Shown: piece after piece, positions 42,238 through 50,252 of the stretch | How the letters are laid out: every line of letters starts with the position of its first letter | How positions within the stretch are numbered: the stretch's first letter is position 1 | NCBI RefSeq assembly: GCF_024435355.1 | Contig: NZ_JAMJWG010000007.1 | Span: forward strand, 1 to 64,000 | DNA: 64,000 bases | Reading direction: 5' to 3' | Origin: Streptomyces odontomachi | GTDB taxonomy: Bacteria > Actinomycetota > Actinomycetes > Streptomycetales > Streptomycetaceae | Position numbers and translations under genes: made by a program | Notes under the pieces: model-generated | The model's database searches: none | Told to the model about the DNA's origin: nothing | What the model saw: only the letters and a program-made list of their open reading frames with translations

Positions 42238-42681
42238 TCAGTCGCTGGGGCGCGGGGCCCGGAGGTGGGCGCGCTGCCGCAGTTCCTCCTCGTCGACGAG
42301 CGTGAGCCGGGGCTTACCCGGTTCCATGAGCATCGTGACAAGGAACTTCGTTCTCACGTCCTGAAGGGCGTTGCCGTCCTGATAGTGGATGACGTCACCG
42401 CCCGGCTCCCAGAACGTTCCGCCCGCCTCGATCACCCGTTCCGGCTCACCCTCCAGTTCGAAGCGGACCGCTCCCTCCAGGACGTATCCGAAACAGGGAC
42501 CGGAATGGCGGTGCGGAGGCGTACCCGGATTTCCGGGCGGCCATTCGATGACAACGGTCATCCCGGTGGCCCCGTCGGGGATGAACGGCGGAGTGACGTC
42601 TTGCAGGGTGGTCAACGCCGTCTTCCACGCCTCGGACCGCCCCTGCCGGGCGGGCCCGCTCGCTGCTTCCCTGTCCGACAC
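42238..42681 (-). CDS. cupin domain protein
   Basis: A 147-residue single-domain cupin: PPHRHSGPCFGYVLEGAVRF gives the first metal motif and GDVIHYQDG the second. The metal-binding His and Glu positions are partly kept. It may be a small dioxygenase or a binding protein. It starts with GTG and lies downstream of the aldo-keto reductase gene, separated from it by a hairpin. Confidence 0.83.
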   Translation of the reverse strand: MSDREAASGPARQGRSEAWKTALTTLQDVTPPFIPDGATGMTVVIEWPPGNPGTPPHRHSGPCFGYVLEGAVRFELEGEPERVIEAGGTFWEPGGDVIHYQDGNALQDVRTKFLVTMLMEPGKPRLTLVDEEELRQRAHLRAPRPSD

Positions 42682-42772
42682 TGCGCTGCACCTCCATTGG
42701 TACGCCGTCTACGGGATCTTCCGTACCGTCCGGCTCCGCGGCGCGATCCGCCGTTCCTCGGGCGGCAGCCGG

Positions 42773-42798
42773 CACGGGTAGCGACGCAGCTACCCGTG
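42773..42798 (-). terminator. hairpin between aldo-keto reductase and cupin genes
   Basis: Perfect 10-bp arms cacgggtagc (42773-42782) and gctacccgtg (42789-42798) with a 6-base loop, in the 249-base spacer. Confidence 0.65.
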
Positions 42799-42930
42799 TC
42801 ACGCGACACCGCCATCCATGCCCGTCAGCCCGAGATTCGGTTCGAACTTCACCGGCCGTCTGGTCCGTCTGGGTCAGAGGAGCCGCACCCACCGCCCCCG
42901 CGCGGGGCACGGCGGCACGGCGCCGACGGT

Positions 42931-43983
42931 TCAGGTCGCCGAGCCGTGCAGTACGAGGTCGGGCGGTCCGAAGCGGTCCCTGGCGAGGTTTGCCTGGTGC
43001 CAGTGCGGATAGATCATCGCGGGCGCGCTCACCCGGTCCAGCGCGGCGATCTCGTCGCCCGCGAGGGTCAGGTCGACGGCGTCGAGGTTGTCGCGGAGCT
43101 GCTCGTCCTTCCGGGCGCCGATCACCAGCGAGGTGACCGCTGGCCGGGTGAGCAGCCAGGCGAGGGCCACCTGCGCCGGGGACACCCCGTGCGCGTCGGC
43201 AACCTCGACCAGCACCTCCACGGTGTCGTAGAGCCTCTCGCGGTCGCGGACCGGGGGCTCGTTCCACCGCTCGTCGACTTGGCGCGTGCCCTTGGGGGCG
43301 TCCTTGCCGCGGCGGTACTTGCCCGACACCAGGCCGCCGGCCAGCGGGCTCCACACCAGGATGCCGAGACCCTGGTCCACGGAGAGCGGCAACAGCTCGT
43401 ACTCGGCGTCGCGCGATTCGAGCGAGTAGTAGATCTGGTTGGCCACGAACCGCTGGTAACCGTGTGCGTCGCAGACCGCCAGCGCCTTCATGAGCTGCCA
43501 GCCGGTGTAGTTCGAGACGCCGAGGTAGCGGACCTTCCCGGAGCGGAGCATGGTGTCCAGCGTCTCCATGGTCTCCTCGAGCGGCGTCTGCCCGTCCCAC
43601 TCGTGGACGTGGTAGATGTCCACGTGGTCCGTACGCAGCCGGCGCAGGCTGCCCTCCAGCTGGCGCATCAGGTGGAACCGCGAAGCACCGCCGTCGTTCG
43701 GACCCTCGCCGAGCACCATACGGCCCTTGGTGGACAGCAGCACCTCGTCTCGGCGCCGCTCGACGACCTGCCCGATGATCTCCTCGGCGAGGCCGTCGGA
43801 ATACATGTCGGCGGTGTCGATCATGTTCACCCCGGCGTCCAGCGCCATGCCCACCTGCCGGTCGGCGTCCTCGAGACCGCCGCTGCCCAGCGCGCCGAAC
43901 ATGCCCCTGCCACCGTAGGTCATGGTGCCCAGGGTCAGCGCGGACACCCGCAGCCCGGAGCGCCCCAACTGACGGTATTCCAT
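42931..43983 (-). CDS. aldo/keto reductase
   Basis: A 350-residue NADPH-dependent reductase of the AKR family. The catalytic tetrad can be placed: Asp and Tyr in NMIDTADMYSDG, Lys in VLLSTKGR and His in DIYHVHEWD. It is related to the general-stress YghZ/Tas group. GTG 43989 and ATG 43983 are both possible starts; GGGAG lies five bases before the ATG. Confidence 0.92.
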   Translation of the reverse strand: MEYRQLGRSGLRVSALTLGTMTYGGRGMFGALGSGGLEDADRQVGMALDAGVNMIDTADMYSDGLAEEIIGQVVERRRDEVLLSTKGRMVLGEGPNDGGASRFHLMRQLEGSLRRLRTDHVDIYHVHEWDGQTPLEETMETLDTMLRSGKVRYLGVSNYTGWQLMKALAVCDAHGYQRFVANQIYYSLESRDAEYELLPLSVDQGLGILVWSPLAGGLVSGKYRRGKDAPKGTRQVDERWNEPPVRDRERLYDTVEVLVEVADAHGVSPAQVALAWLLTRPAVTSLVIGARKDEQLRDNLDAVDLTLAGDEIAALDRVSAPAMIYPHWHQANLARDRFGPPDLVLHGSAT

Positions 43984-44127
43984 GATCACTCCCTTGCCTC
44001 TGACAAGGCGGCCCGGCTGGCCCCGCGGCCAGGCACCGTCATCGCCGCAAGCGAGTACCCGCCAGGGCGCGTCCTTGCACGACGGACCCGAGCGGTTTCA
44101 GGGGCGAGCCGCCGCGGGCTGTCGTTT

Positions 44128-44704
44128 CGGCGCCCGATATGCCTCGGAGTACCAGTTCGAGCTGCGGTATCTCTACACGAAGCTGTACGACGGCGACACG
44201 ACGCCCCCGGACGGGCCCTGGATGGACTGGAAGTGGGTCGAAGGGGTCGACGACGGCTGGCAGGAGGCGCTGTACCTCCACATCGACGCCTTCCGCAGCT
44301 GGCTGTCGGTCGAGGGCGTGACCTTCGTCGAAGATCCGGCGCACCCGGAGTCCTGGCTGCGGGACGTGCGGTTGCAGTACTGGGACCTCACGACGAGGAC
44401 CTGGCGCGACGGCCCCCTGATGCTGTCGGACTACCCCGTGCACACCCGTCGGTTCCCCGCGATCCAGGCGCGCCGCTTCCGCCTCGCCTCCAGCGGCGGC
44501 GAGGGATGGCCCTCGGGGAACATGCGGCTCGCTGAGCTGGTCTTCCACGGCACGAGCCTGGGTAACTCGCACCCGGACGTGCGCGCGAACAACACGAGCG
44601 CGGTCCTGTTCGACGAGGACGAGGACGTCCTGCGGTCGATGTTCCGGGGCATCGCCGCACCCTTCCGGTACCGGTACGACGGGGCCTACGCGAAGGGCAT
44701 GCTT
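44128..44704 (+). pseudogene. fragment of a large beta-rich protein, truncated at both ends
   Basis: The frame from YASEYQFELRYLYTKLYDGD to YDGAYAKG is of good coding quality, with WLSVEGVTFVEDPAHPESWL and ARRFRLASSGGEGWPSGNMR reminiscent of discoidin-like carbohydrate-binding modules. There is no usable start codon or Shine-Dalgarno at the left, and coding quality ends abruptly at about 44704 where an oppositely oriented gene fragment begins. Confidence 0.55.
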
Positions 44705-45450
44705 TCCGCCCCCCCCGTCCTCGCCCGTACCCGTGAAGTTCACGTACGAGCCGCCCATGGAGTAGGGCTGCGTCTCCTCCCAGTAGTCGACGCACCACCG
44801 CTTGATGGTCTCGGCGTTGGCCGGGTCCGGGTCGACCCCGGCGAAGACGCCGGACCAGACGGCGTCCCGGTGGCTCCACGCGGTGTCCTCCTGCGGCACC
44901 CGGTGGGCGGCCGCGTCCACCGGATACAGGTGCATGAGCGAAAGCGGTGTCGGCATGTGCTCGCCGTAGTGGAGATGGACGTCCAGCGCGGCGTCCGGAA
45001 CACGGTCGAAGAAGTCTCCGCGCCAGTACCACTGGTACCCGGCGGGGATGATCTCGTCGAGCATGCTCTGTAGCGCGGGGTACGGCATCGGCGTCGCGAA
45101 GTGGAACGCCGGCGGTCCCGGCTCCTGCACCGAGGTGAGGGCCTCTTCGAAGCGGCTCAGGTCGCCGGTGTGGCACCACACGATGCCGCACATCTTCCGG
45201 CCGTGGAGTCCTTCGGGGAACGGGGGAGCGGGCGGGATGGTGAACAGCGGGAAGAAGCCGTAGACGTCCTCGGGTGCCTGCGGGAGGAAGTCGCGGTACC
45301 ACGCCAGTACCTCCCGGGTACGGTCGACCGGCCACAGGGTGATCGCGGCCCCCACCGTGTCCACCGGGTGCAGCCGGTAGGTGAAGGAGGTGACGATGCC
45401 GAAGTTGCCGCCGCCCCCGCGCAGCGCCCAGAAGCCCTGGGCCGAATAGG
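44705..45450 (-). pseudogene. FAD-linked oxidoreductase fragment (BBE-type), truncated at both ends
   Basis: The leftward frame begins with FWALRGGGGNFGIVTSFTYR, the end of the FAD-binding-4 domain, and runs through the substrate domain to YSMGGSYVNFTGTGED, just short of the usual BBE ending. The first 150 or so residues, with the flavin attachment sites, are missing. The start of the fragment coincides with the repeats at 45451. Confidence 0.8.
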
Positions 45451-45511
45451 TGACCGGAAGTGGTCATGGTGGGTGACCGGAAGTGGTCGGGATGTGTGAT
45501 CGGAAGTGGTG
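45451..45511 (+). repeat. three 15-bp direct repeats with exact 23-bp period
   Basis: Copies of tgaccggaagtggtc lie at 45451-45465, 45474-45488 and, with two changes, 45497-45511. Multiple ordered repeats at an element end are known for IS21-family sequences; here they mark the truncation of the FAD oxidoreductase fragment, as an IS end left by a deletion would. Confidence 0.8.
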
Positions 45512-45829
45512 GAGGAAGGCGTCCTCCACGTAACCCGATCGAGGGCACCGGCCTACCCGCACCCTTATTCACACGGATTTCCGCGTTCTGTACTCGGATA
45601 TTCATGCACGGCAGTCATGCCCGAGCCTGACCAATGCCCGGAATTTCACGGTATTCATTATATGGGCGCCCCGGGCTGGCGGGCCTGGCGTACCTCGCTT
45701 GAAAGGTGTGAACGTGCTGTAACGTCGACGCTCGCCGTCTGCTGATGCGGCGCCGACGGGGTGAGTTCTCGGGCGCGTCAGGCCCGCCACGCCAATGGAT
45801 GAAGTCCAGGTCGATCGAGGAGAGAAATC
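45512..45829. other. AT-richer leader of the methyltransferase gene
   Basis: This stretch (with the repeats, 378 bases without a gene) has lower GC than the surroundings, e.g. ggtattcattatatgggc at 45650, and probably holds the promoter of the following gene. No other feature was seen. Confidence 0.5.
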
Positions 45830-46873
45830 ATGCAGAACGTGGGAGAAGTCGATGTCAGGGACGGCGCCACATCGGGCCTCTCCACGCCGGGTTTTTCGGA
45901 AGCGGTGCGTAAATCCTTAGCCGACGCCCTCGGCGCACCCTTGGACCGGATATTCATACCCGCCAACTCCGACAAGTACCATGACTCGCAGGAGTTGCAG
46001 GCCTCGGATTCTTCCCTGGCGCGGATATTCGACATCATGCGCGAGCTCAACGAACGGGGCATGACCGACCCCACCGTCGGCAGCTCGACTCGGAACGGTC
46101 GATCGTTACGCGATGCGCTCGATCTCGCCGTCGCCGACATCGCTCGGGCGGCCGGGGAAACCCCTGTCCAGTACACCGAACTGGGGCCCGAACCCGTGAA
46201 GACGGGGCTGATCGTCCGCGCGCTGCTGGACCGAGGAGTCGATGTCCGGCGCTACCACGGGGTGGACATCAATCCGGCCTCGTGCGAGACCATGCGCCAG
46301 ACCGTTTCTCCCTTGCTCAGCCCTGCCGGGTTCACCTACAGCCAGATGTTGTTCGAAGAACTCGGAGACGCAAAGCACCGCCTCCCCGGGGTTCGCAACA
46401 TCGTGACGATGCTCGGATTCGAGGAGGGGAATGAGCATCCGGCAGTCGTGAACTCCATGCTGGAGCGGATCATGCAGCCCGGAGATCTGTTTCTCTCCGA
46501 GATGCAGCTCTTGTCCGAATGCGGCTGGCAACACATCTACGCGTTCTATCAGACCGACCTGATGCGTGAGTTCTCGCAGCTCGTGCTCCGGCGTCGACAC
46601 CCTGGGATCACCGATTCCGACTACGGTGTTTTCCTCGTTCCCGTGCCACTCGATCCGGCACGTCCGGAGCAGACCGTCATGGCGGCGGTCACCGCCGAGA
46701 TCGTCCACACCGGCACGTCCGAAGCCCCTGAAATTCTCGTCACCAACTATTGTCTTAAATTCACGGTGCAGGACTACCGGAGACTCCGAGAGGCTGCCGG
46801 GTCCCTGAAAGTTCTCGACGAGCGGAGCAGTGGTGACGGGACCGTCGTGTTCCAGATCAGCCAGCGGCTCTGA
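45830..46873 (+). CDS. SAM-dependent methyltransferase, EgtD-like fold, with two TTA codons
   Basis: A 347-residue protein. Residues about 105-347 resemble the histidine-specific methyltransferase fold (Methyltransf_33): motif I YTELGPEPVKTGLIVRALL, VDINPAS, then NIVTMLGFEEGN and MQPGDLFLSEMQLL. The usual TIGN sequence of EgtD is replaced by FEEGN and the N-terminal domain differs, so histidine is not assured as substrate. Leu30 (45917-45919) and Leu93 (46106-46108) use TTA, which needs bldA tRNA. GAGGAGAG precedes the ATG. It overlaps the MFS gene by 44 bases. GC content is lower than in neighbours. Confidence 0.75.
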   Translation: MQNVGEVDVRDGATSGLSTPGFSEAVRKSLADALGAPLDRIFIPANSDKYHDSQELQASDSSLARIFDIMRELNERGMTDPTVGSSTRNGRSLRDALDLAVADIARAAGETPVQYTELGPEPVKTGLIVRALLDRGVDVRRYHGVDINPASCETMRQTVSPLLSPAGFTYSQMLFEELGDAKHRLPGVRNIVTMLGFEEGNEHPAVVNSMLERIMQPGDLFLSEMQLLSECGWQHIYAFYQTDLMREFSQLVLRRRHPGITDSDYGVFLVPVPLDPARPEQTVMAAVTAEIVHTGTSEAPEILVTNYCLKFTVQDYRRLREAAGSLKVLDERSSGDGTVVFQISQRL

Positions 46874-48095
46874 GGAGGCCGTCCGGGCTGCCGCAGAAGC
46901 CGGGCGGGCGCGCTGGCACATCCTCGCGCTGCACGGCGCAGCCGTCATCGCCGTCTGCTACGGATTCGCACGGTACGCGTTCGGGCTCTTCGGCGAGGAG
47001 TTCCAGAGGGACTTCTCCCTCTCCGCCACCGGTCTGGGAATCCTGGGTGGAATCTCCACGGCCGGCTATGCGGCGGGCCTGGTCCTGGGGCCGAGAGTCG
47101 CGCAACGCTCACCCCAGGGTGCGGTGCTCGCTGCCGGAGCACTGTCCGTCGCGGGCATCGCCGCCATGCTGGTGGCCCAGGGGGTGATCGCCTTCGGTGC
47201 CGGAGTGGCGCTGGCCGGCAGCAGCGCAGGACTCGCCTCCCCCGGCGTGGCCCAACTCATCAACCGGAGCGTGCCGGGGCCCGCCCGGCACAGCGCTCAG
47301 ACCTGGGCCAACACCGGCACCAGCTTCGGGCTGCTGGTCACCGCCTTCACCCCGCTCGTGCCACTCGACTGGCACTGGAGCTGGACCGGGTTCTGCGTGA
47401 TCGCCGGGCTTGTGACGATGGTGTTCGCGGCCTGGCGTGGCCGGCTCTCGCCGCTCTCCGTGGCGCGGGGGACCGGTGCCGAACAGCCCGCAATCCACCT
47501 CGGTCGAACGGGTCCGGAACGCCGCGAACTTCTGATCACCTCCCTGCTCCTGGGGATGACGTCCGCGCCGTACTGGAACTTCTCCCAGCTCCGTCTCGCG
47601 GACGCGGGGGTCACCGGGCTCGCCGCCACCACCTGCTGGTTCATGATCGGAGCAGCCGGGATCCTGGGCGGCGTCGCCGGCCGGGTGGCCTCCGTCGCCG
47701 GGCTGCGCCGCGCCCAACTCGCCTTCTGCGCGCCATGGACCCTGAGTTCGGGCCTTCTTGCCCTGCCCTGGCTCCCCTACCCGGCCGCACTGGTCTCGGC
47801 CGCGCTCTTCGGCATGTCCTACATGGCGCTGAGCGGCCTGTGCATCCTGCGCGCCGAGCGCTGCTTTCGCACCTCGTCGTTCGGGGTCACGGTCTCCTTC
47901 TTCGGGCTGGCGATCGGCCAGGCCGGTGCCGCACCGCTGGTGGGGATGGTGGCCGACCGGGTCGGCCTCGCGCCCGCCTTCGCGCTCTCCGCCGCCGTCT
48001 CCCTCGCCCTGCTCGCCGTACTGCCGGGCCGGCCGGGTTCGGGACGGCCGGAAGCCGGTCGCGGGCTCGCGCACGCGGGAAGCGCGTCCCGGTGA
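46830..48095 (+). CDS. MFS transporter
   Basis: A 421-residue transporter with twelve predicted helices starting ILALHGAAVIAVCYGFARYA, and a GLASPGVAQLINRSVP loop between helices 4 and 5. It resembles MFS members with the YGFARxxYGLF start. Translation probably starts at GTG 46830 or 46833, inside the methyltransferase gene, so the two are coupled; export of a methylated product is a plausible role but unproven. Confidence 0.85.
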   Translation: MVTGPSCSRSASGSEEAVRAAAEAGRARWHILALHGAAVIAVCYGFARYAFGLFGEEFQRDFSLSATGLGILGGISTAGYAAGLVLGPRVAQRSPQGAVLAAGALSVAGIAAMLVAQGVIAFGAGVALAGSSAGLASPGVAQLINRSVPGPARHSAQTWANTGTSFGLLVTAFTPLVPLDWHWSWTGFCVIAGLVTMVFAAWRGRLSPLSVARGTGAEQPAIHLGRTGPERRELLITSLLLGMTSAPYWNFSQLRLADAGVTGLAATTCWFMIGAAGILGGVAGRVASVAGLRRAQLAFCAPWTLSSGLLALPWLPYPAALVSAALFGMSYMALSGLCILRAERCFRTSSFGVTVSFFGLAIGQAGAAPLVGMVADRVGLAPAFALSAAVSLALLAVLPGRPGSGRPEAGRGLAHAGSASR

Positions 48096-48110
48096 GGTGA
48101 GCCGACGTTC

Positions 48111-48144
48111 GCCCCGGCCCGTGGGATGGCCCACGGGCCGGGGC
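48111..48144. terminator. bidirectional terminator between convergent MFS genes
   Basis: Perfect 15-bp arms gccccggcccgtggg (48111-48125) and cccacgggccggggc (48130-48144) with loop atgg, in the 124-base gap. Confidence 0.88.
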
Positions 48145-48219
48145 GACGGCGATCGTGACCGCTGACGGGCGCTCCCCGCGGAACCGTCCCTCCGCGGAAC
48201 CGTCCCTCCGACGCGCAGG

Positions 48220-49926
48220 TCACCCCTGTTCGCCGGAGAGCGCCAGCACCTCGTCGTCGACGTTCCGGCGGTGCCGCAGCTCGTCCTCCCTGGCCTTGCC
48301 GGGGCTCCACCGTCCGACCATCACGAAGATGAAGGGGACGAAGACCACCTGACCGGCGACGGTGATCCACCACCAGGTCTGCCACTGCCCGGGGCCGTCC
48401 TCGGCGGCCTGCTGCACCTCGGGTCCGTACTCCTGAAGGACCTTCAGCTGCGGCTGCGCCTTCTGCACACGGGCGAGATCGGCCGGGCCCACCTCGCGCG
48501 CGGCCCGTGCGGCCAGGTCGGACGGCACCGCGTTCGCCGGGTACTTGGCCAGCTCGGCGAAGAGTTCGGGGTGCGCCTTGACGACGGCCAGCGCGGGGCC
48601 CGCCTCCTTCTGGGCCTCGGCGACCTGGGTGCCGTGCTCCACCAACGGCGATGCCGAGGTGACGACCAGCGGAACGCAGGCGCTGGAGACGGCCACGACG
48701 ATCCTGATGATCCAGCCCCAGACCGCGAGTCCGGTGGCGGTGGCGGCCGGGTTCCGCTTCTCGACGGTTTCGGTGAAGCTGGCCATCCACGGCGCGTACG
48801 CGACACCGGAGAGCGCCCCCACGGCCACGAACAGCCACGCGAAGGTGTAGTACCCGGTCTGGGGATGGGTCGCAAGGACCGCGAACGTCGAGGTGACCGC
48901 GATCGACCCGACCGCGCCGAGCAGCATGAACGGCTTGCGTACCCGCAGCCGGTCGGAGAGCAGGCCCACGACGACCAGGGCGATGGCGTTCGATGCCCAG
49001 TACCAGTTGGCGAGGGCGTTGGTGCGCTGCTGGCTGTAGTCGAAGTTGGCGGCGAAGTAGACCACGAAGTTTCCCACCGCGGAGAAGTAGAGCAGCAGGA
49101 ACACGCTGATGGCGACCGCCGCCCCCACCACGTCCAGATGCAGCATCTGCCGCCAAAGTCCCTGCGTCCGGCGCTCGTCGGCGGCGCTCTGCCGGGCACG
49201 GGCCTCCACGAGGCGCCGGTCGTGCAGGCTGACCATGATCTGGTCGCGCAGCGCCGGGGTGAGCTCGCGCAGCCCGAAGAACGCGAGGACGAACACGATC
49301 AGCCCGGCGAACCCGGAGTAGCGCAGCTCGTCCTGCCAGTTCGCGGACGAGAGGGTGCTGCTGGTCACGATGGTGACGACCAGGCTGCCGAGCACCGGCC
49401 CCATGGTCCAGTACCCCATGGCCGTCGCACGGCCGAGCTGCGGTGAGAAGTCGCGGATGAGCGCGGGTGTGGCGACCAGGACGATGCCCTCGACGAAGCA
49501 GACCGCCGCGAAGAGCAGCAGATAGGCCGTCTTGCTGGGGGCGTTCGGCATCCCCAGGACCAGCAGCAGACCGGCGACGAGCAGCCCCCAGACGACCATG
49601 TTGGCCCGCCCCCACCGGTCGGCGAGCCCGGCGAGCAGCGAGGTGAAGGCCCCCACCGCGTTGCCGATCACCGACACCCACACGAAGTAGGTGTAGCTCA
49701 TGTGGAAGTGCGTGATCACGGACGTGGCCACCGCGTACTGGACGTAGAGCTCGTAGTACAGGACGACGGTGGTCACCACCACGATCGCCAGGTACGAGTA
49801 CCGGCGCCCCGCGTCGGGGTAGTGCGGAAGCTCCCGGCGCCAGAGCCGGGAGAGGAGTCCCGGTGCGCCGGCTTCCGGGCGGGAGTGGGGGTCTGTTCCG
49901 ACGGCCTGGGGCGGATGAGCGGACAT
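48220..49926 (-). CDS. MFS transporter with long C-terminal loop
   Basis: A 568-residue transporter. Helices 1-6 start with YLAIVVVTTVVLYYELYVQY; the loop LADRWGRANMV is the MFS signature. Between the last two helices is an unusual hydrophilic insertion of about 90 residues rich in Ala, Lys, Glu and Pro (GTQVAEAQKEAGPALAVVKA and onward). The substrate is unknown. The ATG at 49926 has GGAGGAGG. A TetR-type palindrome lies 80 bases upstream. Confidence 0.88.
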   Translation of the reverse strand: MSAHPPQAVGTDPHSRPEAGAPGLLSRLWRRELPHYPDAGRRYSYLAIVVVTTVVLYYELYVQYAVATSVITHFHMSYTYFVWVSVIGNAVGAFTSLLAGLADRWGRANMVVWGLLVAGLLLVLGMPNAPSKTAYLLLFAAVCFVEGIVLVATPALIRDFSPQLGRATAMGYWTMGPVLGSLVVTIVTSSTLSSANWQDELRYSGFAGLIVFVLAFFGLRELTPALRDQIMVSLHDRRLVEARARQSAADERRTQGLWRQMLHLDVVGAAVAISVFLLLYFSAVGNFVVYFAANFDYSQQRTNALANWYWASNAIALVVVGLLSDRLRVRKPFMLLGAVGSIAVTSTFAVLATHPQTGYYTFAWLFVAVGALSGVAYAPWMASFTETVEKRNPAATATGLAVWGWIIRIVVAVSSACVPLVVTSASPLVEHGTQVAEAQKEAGPALAVVKAHPELFAELAKYPANAVPSDLAARAAREVGPADLARVQKAQPQLKVLQEYGPEVQQAAEDGPGQWQTWWWITVAGQVVFVPFIFVMVGRWSPGKAREDELRHRRNVDDEVLALSGEQG

Positions 49927-50005
49927 ACGGCCTCCTCCGGAAACCCGGGAACGGGCCGAACGGGGCGCTTGCGCGCCATGGCCGCCCGGGGTGACCAAAG
50001 GTTAG

Positions 50006-50021
50006 TACCGACTGGTCGGTA
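50006..50021. promoter_or_regulatory. TetR-type operator TACCGACTGGTCGGTA
   Basis: Seven-base arms taccgac and gtcggta around TG form a symmetric 16-bp site of the form bound by many TetR repressors. It sits 80 bases before the leftward MFS gene. No TetR gene adjoins it; the nearest one in the window is at 56.1 kb and has a different palindrome. Confidence 0.65.
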
Positions 50022-50252
50022 TGGCCTAGGGGTGCTACCGCACGAGTGTGCCTGCCGCACGGCGCGGCTGCGGCACGGCGCGGGCTGCCGCACGGCGGGG
50101 GCTGGCGCATGAGCGTGCTGCCGCGTGCGGGTCGTGCGTCGCCGCGCCGGTCGCTCGTTTCCTGCTACCCGCGGCCGTCTTCCGGCGCTCCGTGCAAGTG
50201 TGTGATGTCGGAATTCCGAGACGGTGAAGGGAAATTCTGGGAGATGAAGATC

